DNA from: a virus | Direction: 5' to 3' (one strand) | Virus record (IMG/VR): IMGVR_UViG_3300021389_001811 | Location: 1-20,274 of that record | DNA length: 20,274 nucleotides | Shown: positions 6,919 to 12,504 of the stretch, one piece after another | Numbering within the stretch: the first letter of the stretch is position 1 | Layout of the letters: every line of letters begins with the position of its first letter | Made by a program: the position numbers and the translations under genes | Notes under the pieces: model-generated | What the model was told of the DNA's origin: nothing | What the model saw: the letters and a program-made list of their open reading frames with translations, nothing else | The model's database searches: none

Positions 6919-7374
6919 ATGACAAATCACAAAGCAATTCATTCAATTTTTACTGGACTAAAACCATTTACTGTGGGGTTTGACGATATGTTCGCTCATT
7001 TCGACCATATGGTTGACCATCTACCACACATGACGGCGGCTAATTCTTATCCACCATATGATATTGTAAAGACAGGTTCTTTAACATATGATATTCAGGT
7101 GGCATTAGCAGGCTACAGTAAGAAAGACATTTCTGTATCATTTGAGGATAATATCCTTAAAATCGAATCAGTAAAATCAAAAGAAGAAAAAGAAGTTGAA
7201 GACAATGACGGTGTATTACACAAAGGCATTGCTAAACGAAGTTTCTCAAAAGGCTTTACTATAGCAGATGATGTAGAAGTTAAAGGTGCTGAATTAAAAG
7301 ATGGACTTTTAAAAGTATCTTTAGAGAAGATTGTTCCAGACCACAAGAAAGCTAGAACTATCAATATCAAATAA
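6919..7374 (+). CDS. hsp20: Hsp20/alpha-crystallin small heat shock protein (IbpA-like)
   Basis: A 151-residue small heat shock protein. Residues about 45 to 140 form the alpha-crystallin domain: YPPYDIVKTG opens it, YDIQVALAGYSKKDISVSF and NILKIE follow, and ELKDGLLKVSLEKIVP carries the family's GxL motif. The N-terminal arm is His/Met-rich (FDDMFAHFDHMVDHL), and a short tail (ARTINIK) ends with the I-x-I oligomer-packing motif. These ATP-independent chaperones hold unfolding proteins. Hsp20 is a core-like auxiliary gene of marine T4-like phages, possibly helping virion assembly. A clean AAGGAG ribosome binding site (6906-6911) precedes the ATG. A T4-type late promoter upstream and a terminator downstream suggest an independent late transcript, unlike the neighbouring replication genes. 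Confidence 0.92.
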   Translation: MTNHKAIHSIFTGLKPFTVGFDDMFAHFDHMVDHLPHMTAANSYPPYDIVKTGSLTYDIQVALAGYSKKDISVSFEDNILKIESVKSKEEKEVEDNDGVLHKGIAKRSFSKGFTIADDVEVKGAELKDGLLKVSLEKIVPDHKKARTINIK

Positions 7375-7387
7375 CATTTTAACTATT

Positions 7388-7418
7388 GGCGTCCTAGGCT
7401 TGACATTAGGACGCCTTT
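7388..7418 (+). terminator. Terminator hairpin after hsp20, overlapping the next promoter
   Basis: Perfect 9-bp stem GGCGTCCTA (7388-7396) with TAGGACGCC (7407-7415), a 10-nt loop, then TTT. The T-run is short, so termination may be partial. The loop contains TTGACA, the -35 box of the downstream promoter. Confidence 0.75.
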
Positions 7419-7428
7419 AGTGTATTAT
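7400..7428 (+). promoter_or_regulatory. Sigma70-type promoter for tRNA-Gly and the replication operon
   Basis: TTGACA (7400-7405), 17-bp spacer, TATTAT (7423-7428). Predicted start near 7435, about 11 nt before the tRNA. The -35 sits in context GCTTGACATTA, shared with the promoters at 15897 and 17068. Confidence 0.85.
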
Positions 7429-7445
7429 GTATAACATGAACAAAT

Positions 7446-7519
7446 GCGGAATTAGTTTAAAAGTAAAACACGAGGTTTCCAACCTTGAGAAGATTGGGCA
7501 GTACAATCATTCCGCTCCA
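7446..7519 (+). tRNA. tRNA-Gly (anticodon UCC)
   Basis: 74 nt folding as a cloverleaf. The acceptor stem is a perfect 7 bp (GCGGAAT with ATTCCGC), U73 is the Gly discriminator, and CCA is encoded. D-stem is GTTT/AAAC; the anticodon stem CGAGG/CCTTG has one G-U pair; the loop TTTCCAA gives anticodon UCC (reads GGA, possibly all GGN). T-stem is GATTG/CAATC. The T-loop GGCAGTA lacks the canonical TTCRA, and the D-loop AAAAGTA lacks the GG pair, so the usual elbow contacts are altered. It sits in the leader of the clamp operon, 26 nt before the clamp start. Confidence 0.85.
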
Positions 7520-7545
7520 ATTAATTATGAAACGGAGATTATATA

Positions 7546-8211
7546 ATGAACATAAGTAGTGATACAGTTGCTATTCTGAAAAACTTTTCAGATATTAACC
7601 AGAACATCTTGGTTAAGCCAGGCAATCAACTTCAAACTATTTCAACACTAAAAAATATATTAGCACAGGCTGATGTATCAGAAAAGTTTGAACAAGAGTT
7701 TGCTATCTACGATTTACCAGAATTTTTGAGGGCTGTTGACTTGTTTGATAAGTCAGACCTTGCATTTAATGGTGGTCAAAATCTAACCATTAAAGATAGT
7801 AATAGTAAACAAGCAATTAAATATTATTTTGCAGACAAATCGGTTGTAGTTGCACCGACTAAAATGATTACCATGCCTGATAAGTATGTAACATTTTCTT
7901 TGAAAAAAGATGTCTTTGAAAAATTAATGAAAGGTGTAACGACACTTAATTTACCAGACATTGCTGTGACAGGTGATGGTTCAGAGATTAAACTAGTTGC
8001 TACTGATAAGAAAACACCATCATCAAATGACTATTCATTTGTTATTGGTGAAACTGATAAGACCTTTAAAGCTTATTTTAAAACTGAAAACTTTAAAATG
8101 ATTAAAGATGATTATGATGTAGCCATATCTTCACAAAAGATATCTCACTTTATCAATAGAAATAAACCAATACAGTATTGGATTGCTATTGAGCCAGATA
8201 GTGAATTTTAA
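7546..8211 (+). CDS. 45: DNA polymerase sliding clamp (gp45)
   Basis: A 221-residue processivity clamp, close to T4 gp45 in length. It forms a trimeric ring that tethers the polymerase and, in T4, also activates late transcription with gp33 and gp55. Family landmarks match along the chain: SSDTVAILKNFSDINQNILV at the N-terminus, FAIYDLPEFL near residue 65, VVVAPTKMITMP before residue 110, and a C-terminus YWIAIEPDSEF like that of T4 gp45. The ATG is preceded by GGAG at 7534-7537. It is the first protein gene after the promoter at 7400 and tRNA-Gly, and the clamp loader ATPase follows 26 nt later. The presence of a T4-type late promoter upstream of hsp20 fits clamp-dependent late transcription here too. 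Confidence 0.93.
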   Translation: MNISSDTVAILKNFSDINQNILVKPGNQLQTISTLKNILAQADVSEKFEQEFAIYDLPEFLRAVDLFDKSDLAFNGGQNLTIKDSNSKQAIKYYFADKSVVVAPTKMITMPDKYVTFSLKKDVFEKLMKGVTTLNLPDIAVTGDGSEIKLVATDKKTPSSNDYSFVIGETDKTFKAYFKTENFKMIKDDYDVAISSQKISHFINRNKPIQYWIAIEPDSEF

Positions 8212-8237
8212 ATTATGAAACAATTGAGGATTATATC

Positions 8238-9182
8238 ATGTCAGAATACCTATGGGTCGAGAAATATCGACCAAAGAAAATTAGTGAGTGTATATTAAGT
8301 GAAGACATTAAGAATACATTTGCTGAATTTCTAAAACAAAAAGAAATACCTAATCTGTTATTGGCTGGTACGCAAGGTACCGGTAAGACTACAGTTGCTC
8401 GTGCTTTATGTGAGGAACTTGGTGCAGATTATATTATCATAAACGGTTCAGATGAAGGCCGTCAGATTGATACATTAAGAAACAAGATTAAGAACTTTGC
8501 TTCTACCGTATCATTAACTGAACATTCAAATCATAAAGTGGTAATTATTGATGAGGCAGACTATATGAATGCCGAATCAGTACAACCTGCTTTAAGAAAC
8601 TTCATTGAAACATTTTACAAAAATTGTAGATTTATCTTTACTTGTAATTACAAGAACAAGATTTTACCTGCTTTACATAGTAGATGTACCGTAATCGACT
8701 TTGCTATCAAGAACGGACAGAAAGTCAAGACAGCACAGGCATTATTAAAAAGACTTGGTAAAGTCCTTGATGATGAGCAAGTTGAATATGATAACAAAGT
8801 ATTGGCTGAACTAATACAAAAATACTATCCTGATTTTAGACGGACTATCAATGAACTTCAAAGATATTCCGTTAGAGGTAAGATTGATAGTGGTATTTTG
8901 TTTAGTTTATCTGAAGCAAATACAAAAGAACTTGTCAAAGTCTTAAAAGAAAAAAGATTTAATGACATGCGTAAATGGGTTATTGACAATCTTGATAAAG
9001 AACCATCATCATTGTTTACTACCATATACGAACTAATGTATAATGCTTTAGAAGCTTCTTCTATACCTCAATCAATATTAATCATTGCTGGTTACCAGTA
9101 CAAGTCTGCTTTTGTGGCAGACCAAGAGATTAATATGGTTGCGTGTTTGACGGAGATTATGGCTAATTGTAAGTTTAAATAA
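8238..9182 (+). CDS. 44: Clamp loader large subunit ATPase (gp44)
   Basis: A 314-residue AAA+ clamp-loader ATPase, close to T4 gp44 length. WVEKYRPKKISECIL at the N-terminus is the classic loader opening. Walker A is GTQGTGKT (44-51), Walker B is VVIIDEAD (D105, E106), and LHSRC carries the SRC motif with the arginine finger. The C-terminal third is the helical collar. With gp62 it opens and loads the gp45 ring at primer-template junctions using ATP. A GAGG ribosome binding site precedes the ATG. The stop overlaps the next gene's start (TAATG), so the inserted oxygenase gene is translated in step with it. Confidence 0.95.
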   Translation: MSEYLWVEKYRPKKISECILSEDIKNTFAEFLKQKEIPNLLLAGTQGTGKTTVARALCEELGADYIIINGSDEGRQIDTLRNKIKNFASTVSLTEHSNHKVVIIDEADYMNAESVQPALRNFIETFYKNCRFIFTCNYKNKILPALHSRCTVIDFAIKNGQKVKTAQALLKRLGKVLDDEQVEYDNKVLAELIQKYYPDFRRTINELQRYSVRGKIDSGILFSLSEANTKELVKVLKEKRFNDMRKWVIDNLDKEPSSLFTTIYELMYNALEASSIPQSILIIAGYQYKSAFVADQEINMVACLTEIMANCKFK

Positions 9183-9646
9183 TGTTTTACATTAAACAAA
9201 ACTTTATTCACAAAAGTGAGTGTGATTACTTTATGTCACTAGCGCCTCGACCTAACAACGATATTAGATTAAAATATGGTGAAGATAATCCTCTATGGGA
9301 ACATAGAACTATTGATATTACAAATCACCATATTGTAAATAGAGTATCAGACCACATACACAAGGTATTTGGTGTTAGGTTAGAGATAGAAGAGGCACAA
9401 ATTCAAAACTGGATAGAGGGAAGTGAATCTTTACCTCATACCCATGAGAGGTGGCCACAAGTAGGATACAATTCTTTAATTTATTTAAATAACAATTTTG
9501 AGGGTGGTGAGTTTTATACACCAAATGTAACAGTAAAACCAGAACCAGGTTTACTTACATTATTTGATGGTAGTCAGACGGAACATGGTCTAAATAAAGT
9601 ATTAAATAATGATAGGTTTACATTGATATTCTGGTGGAAAAAATAA
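9182..9646 (+). CDS. 2OG-Fe(II) oxygenase-like protein inserted in the clamp loader operon
   Basis: A 154-residue protein of the 2-oxoglutarate/Fe(II) dioxygenase superfamily (prolyl-4-hydroxylase-like jelly roll). Visible marks are QNWIEGSESLPHTHERW, YNSLIYLNNNFEGGEFYTPN, DGSQTEHGLNKV and DRFTLIFWW. The distal His is H135 and the 2OG-binding Arg is R145, ten residues later, as expected. The first iron motif reads H86-T-H88-E89 rather than H-x-D, so the carboxylate ligand is either missing or shifted. Substrate unknown; relatives hydroxylate proteins or nucleic-acid bases. Such oxygenases are frequent in marine T4-like phages. Its place between 44 and 62 interrupts the T4 order, with TAATG overlap to 44 and only 4 nt to 62, so it should be made at the same time as the replisome. 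Confidence 0.75.
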   Translation: MFYIKQNFIHKSECDYFMSLAPRPNNDIRLKYGEDNPLWEHRTIDITNHHIVNRVSDHIHKVFGVRLEIEEAQIQNWIEGSESLPHTHERWPQVGYNSLIYLNNNFEGGEFYTPNVTVKPEPGLLTLFDGSQTEHGLNKVLNNDRFTLIFWWKK

Positions 9647-9650
9647 TATT

Positions 9651-10043
9651 ATGTATGAGCTAAAAGATTATTTAAAGGCAATCAATGAAACTAAAGAACC
9701 ATTACTAGACACAGATGATATTGTGTGGGAGAAAAAGTATCCTACATTTATCATTAACAGATGTTTGTCTATGTTCTATGATACAATTATGCATAGTAAC
9801 GAGATGAATGGATTACATTTTCTACCAAAACGGATGCAATTCCACTATTTTATAAATAGTATCCGAAAGAAGAAGCGATTTGGTGGGAAGTGGCTATCAC
9901 AAAAGAAAGTCAAAGACCTTGAAGTAATAAAAGAGTATTATGGTTATAGTAATCAAAAGGCTAAAGAAGCTCTTAACCTACTTTCAGACGACCAAATTGA
10001 ATTTATAAAAATTGGCCTGAAAAAAGGTGGGAGAAAAAAATGA
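9651..10043 (+). CDS. 62: Clamp loader small subunit (gp62)
   Basis: A 130-residue protein that I assign to the gp62 family of marine T4-like phages, shorter than T4 gp62. The call rests on position between 44 and regA and on family-like stretches: YPTFIINRCLSMFYDTIMHS, FINSIRKKKRFGGKW, and EYYGYSNQKAKEALNLLSDD. gp62 binds the four gp44 subunits and completes the loader. The C-terminus is basic (KKGGRKK). No good ribosome binding site is seen before the ATG, so it probably depends on translation from upstream. The stop overlaps the regA start by 4 nt (ATGA). An exact TATAAATA at 9851-9858 falls inside the gene and is probably coincidental. Confidence 0.82.
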   Translation: MYELKDYLKAINETKEPLLDTDDIVWEKKYPTFIINRCLSMFYDTIMHSNEMNGLHFLPKRMQFHYFINSIRKKKRFGGKWLSQKKVKDLEVIKEYYGYSNQKAKEALNLLSDDQIEFIKIGLKKGGRKK

Positions 10044-10480
10044 GTGAAGATACTATAAATTGGTCGCAAAGTGATATGCTAGAAGTCACTATCAAGCAAC
10101 CGGACGATTTTCTAAAAGTCAGAGAAACCCTAACTAGAATTGGTGTTGCAAGTCGTAAAGACAAAACACTTTTTCAGAGTTGTCATATTTTACACAAACA
10201 AGGTAAATATTACATTACACACTTCAAGGAGTTATTTGCCCTTGATGGTAAGAACTCTACTTTAACAGAAAACGATATACAAAGAAGAAATACAATAGCA
10301 TTATTACTACAAGACTGGAATTTAATAGAGGTAGTTAATACTTCTTTAGTTGAAAACAAGGCACCATTAAGTCAAATCAAAGTATTACCATTCAAAGAGA
10401 AAAGTGAATGGAATATGGTCGCTAAATATAATATAGGCAAAAAACCAGAAGATAGTAAAAGTGCAAGTACAACCGTTTAA
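10040..10480 (+). CDS. regA: RegA translational repressor
   Basis: A 146-residue homologue of T4 RegA, an RNA-binding protein that represses translation of early phage mRNAs by covering their start regions. The match is clear over most of the chain: MLEVTIKQPDDFLKVRETLT, then KDKTLFQSCHILHKQGKYYI, then THFKELFALDG, then RRNTIALLLQDWNLIEVV, and FKEKSEWNMVAKYNIG near the end. About 12 residues precede the usual T4 start and a 14-residue Ser/Thr-rich tail follows the usual end. It overlaps gp62 by 4 nt and the RimK-like gene by 20 nt. In T4 it also lies between 62 and 43; here three genes have been inserted between it and the polymerase. Confidence 0.95.
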   Translation: MSEDTINWSQSDMLEVTIKQPDDFLKVRETLTRIGVASRKDKTLFQSCHILHKQGKYYITHFKELFALDGKNSTLTENDIQRRNTIALLLQDWNLIEVVNTSLVENKAPLSQIKVLPFKEKSEWNMVAKYNIGKKPEDSKSASTTV

Positions 10481-11849
10481 AAATTACCTAGAAGAAGCTA
10501 CAGGCGATAAAAAGTTTTTGCGTCTGCTTATCGTTACAGATGAGTCAGAGAGTGGAAAAGAATTTCATACGGCTGGTAGATTAAAAGAAGAGTGTGAGAA
10601 GTTAAAATTTCCATTCTATGTCTTTAATGTGACAGGTGGTTATACAACTTATGAAGACGGTGTTCGTAGATTTCATAACAAAGAAGATAAAAAAGGTTTT
10701 GAAGTTGGTGCCATGACAGTTGCTATTGTTCGTGGTAGTATTACAAGAAAAGATAGTTGGTTAGACCTTGTGTCTATACTTGAAAGAGCCAATGCAACAC
10801 TTGTAAATCCAAGAACTACAATTAATATTTGTGCAGACAAATATAGAACAGCATTAAGACTTGCAGATTATGGTTTAACACAACCATTGACCAAGTTAAT
10901 TAGTGACCCCGAAAAATCTAATGAACAAGTAGAAGAATCAGGTATTAAGTTTCCTCTTATTATGAAAACATTGAGAGGTAGTAAAGGTGTTGGTGTATTG
11001 TTTGTCGATAGTCCAAAAGGGTTAGATTCTATTGTACAACTTATACACAAACAAGATGAGGACGCTGACCTATTAATACAAGAATACATTAAAACCGACT
11101 ATGATGTCAGAGTACATGTATTAGGTGGTAAAGTATTAGCTGCTATGGCAAGACCAGTTATTGAAGGAGATTTCAGGTCAAATGTATCACAAGGTTCAGT
11201 ACCTAAAAAGATTAAATTAACTGAACTAGAAATAGAAGAAAGTTTAAAGGCTGCTAAGGCAGTTGGAGGTTATTGGACTGCTGTTGATTTTATACCTAGT
11301 AAGAATAGAGAAAAACAACCACCATATTTCCTTGAAGTAAACTCTTCGCCAGGTACAGAGGGTATTGAAGACGCTACAGGTATGAATATTGCAAAAGAAG
11401 TTATAACTCACTTTGCAGATAAGAAAAATAGATATACAGTACCTACAGAATGTGGTTATAGAGAAATATTAACCATTAAACCTTTTGGTGATATAATATC
11501 AAAATTTGATACGGGTAATTCCGGCATGCCAGTTATACATGCAGATAAAATTAAACCAATGTCTAATAAGAAAGTTACATGGACTTTATTAGGTAAAACT
11601 ATTACAAGTGATATTGTAAGAACTGAAAATATTAAAGTTGGTGGCTTAAGAGATTATGATGAAGACCGATATGTCGTAAAACTAGATGTAGAATTCGCCG
11701 GTGGTTTTTACAAAGATGTAGAATTTACCATTGATGATAGAGAAGATAGGACACCTATTCTTCTTGACCGTGCATTTATGAATAGATTAAATGTTATGGT
11801 AAACCCACAAAGAAAGTATGTGATAACAACTAAATATAGTTTAGATTAG
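10461..11849 (+). CDS. rimK: RimK-like ATP-grasp ligase fused to RimB-like aspartic protease
   Basis: A 462-residue fusion. Residues about 20 to 325 are a RimK-type ATP-grasp amino-acid ligase: NPRTTINICADKYRTALRLA, the lysine-bearing IMKTLRGSKGVGVLF, LIQEYIKTDYDVRVHVLGGK, and the metal-binding FLEVNSSPGTEGIE. RimK adds glutamates to the C-terminus of ribosomal protein S6. Residues about 335 to 460 match the RimB-like retropepsin family (PF05618): FDTGNSG with the D-T-G triad at D350, then a late RTPILLDRAFMNRLNVMVNP block; cellular RimB is reported to remove RimK-added glutamates. Start is GTG 10461, overlapping regA by 20 nt with a weak ribosome binding site; MQVQPFKNYLEEA is the resulting N-terminus. 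With phage bS21 it suggests ribosome modification. Substrate is inference. Confidence 0.85.
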   Translation: MQVQPFKNYLEEATGDKKFLRLLIVTDESESGKEFHTAGRLKEECEKLKFPFYVFNVTGGYTTYEDGVRRFHNKEDKKGFEVGAMTVAIVRGSITRKDSWLDLVSILERANATLVNPRTTINICADKYRTALRLADYGLTQPLTKLISDPEKSNEQVEESGIKFPLIMKTLRGSKGVGVLFVDSPKGLDSIVQLIHKQDEDADLLIQEYIKTDYDVRVHVLGGKVLAAMARPVIEGDFRSNVSQGSVPKKIKLTELEIEESLKAAKAVGGYWTAVDFIPSKNREKQPPYFLEVNSSPGTEGIEDATGMNIAKEVITHFADKKNRYTVPTECGYREILTIKPFGDIISKFDTGNSGMPVIHADKIKPMSNKKVTWTLLGKTITSDIVRTENIKVGGLRDYDEDRYVVKLDVEFAGGFYKDVEFTIDDREDRTPILLDRAFMNRLNVMVNPQRKYVITTKYSLD

Positions 11850-11857
11850 GAGATAAT

Positions 11858-12172
11858 ATGAGTGAAGTGAAGTTATTAAGATTGAGTACAGGTGAAGATA
11901 TAATTGCCAAAGTAGGAGAAAACGACCAAGGTGTAAGTTTAAACAAACCGTTTGTAATTATACCACAACAAAAAGGTCCTGGTCAACCCATTCAATTAAT
12001 GATGTCATTGTATAATGCGTTTGGAAAAAGCGATACAGTTACGGTTGCAAAAGATAAGATTGTCTTTATGACAGAACCGAAAGATGATATCAAATCAAAT
12101 TACGAAGCAAACACAAGTAAGATAATTACTAAACCATCAGGACTTATAACAGAAACTAATTTGCCAGGGTAA
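11858..12172 (+). CDS. Small protein, possible Sm-like beta barrel
   Basis: A 104-residue protein without a firm family. The first 70 residues alternate short strands and turns: KLLRLSTGEDIIAKVGE, then VSLNKPFVIIP, QLMMSLYNAF, and DTVTVAKDKIVFMTEP. This is the pattern of a small Sm/Lsm-like barrel, in which a TGE turn joins the first two strands; the last 25 residues are polar and probably loose. If so it could bind RNA, but this is a guess from pattern alone. A good AGGAG ribosome binding site overlaps the stop of the RimK fusion. The ferredoxin gene begins 5 nt after its stop. Similar small genes near the polymerase occur in marine T4-like phages to my recollection, which I could not verify. 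Confidence 0.55.
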   Translation: MSEVKLLRLSTGEDIIAKVGENDQGVSLNKPFVIIPQQKGPGQPIQLMMSLYNAFGKSDTVTVAKDKIVFMTEPKDDIKSNYEANTSKIITKPSGLITETNLPG

Positions 12173-12177
12173 CACCA

Positions 12178-12504
12178 ATGGTAAAAGTTAATTTTGTTAG
12201 AGAGAGTGGTGAAACACTATCAACAGAGGTACCTGTTGGTTACACCATCATGGAGGCAGCTAAACAACTGGATTTACCAGAGATACCTGCTGATTGTGGT
12301 GGTTGTTGTGCATGTGCGACTTGCCATATCTATGTAGATATGTTACAATGGCCACAGTTAAAGATAGAAGAGAACTCTTTAGAACAAGAGTTGTTGGAAT
12401 ATGAAAAAGGTTATACAGACAAGTCAAGATTGGCATGTCAGATACAACTAAATGATGAATTAAATAATGTAACGGTGAAATTGAGAAAAGATGAACTTCT
12501 ATAA
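12178..12504 (+). CDS. [2Fe-2S] ferredoxin, adrenodoxin type
   Basis: A 108-residue electron carrier. The cluster ligands are in place: C40, C46 and C49 in DCGGCCACATCH (C-x5-C-x2-C), and C87 in RLACQI. The spacing and the ACATCH and LACQ signatures are those of the adrenodoxin/bacterial Isc-type vertebrate-like class, not plant-type photosynthetic ferredoxin. Two extra cysteines (C43, C44) lie inside the first loop, which is unusual. Phage ferredoxins are known in marine T4-like phages. Possible partners include ribonucleotide reductase, other reductases, or the Fe(II)/2OG oxygenase encoded nearby; none is proven. The ribosome binding site is weak, and the last 14 nt overlap the polymerase start, so expression is tied to polymerase. 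Confidence 0.92.
   Translation: MVKVNFVRESGETLSTEVPVGYTIMEAAKQLDLPEIPADCGGCCACATCHIYVDMLQWPQLKIEENSLEQELLEYEKGYTDKSRLACQIQLNDELNNVTVKLRKDELL

Noticed and set aside
9851-9858. TATAAATA inside gp62 as a late promoter for regA
   Set aside because: It lies within coding sequence about 180 nt from regA, in AT-rich DNA where chance matches are expected.
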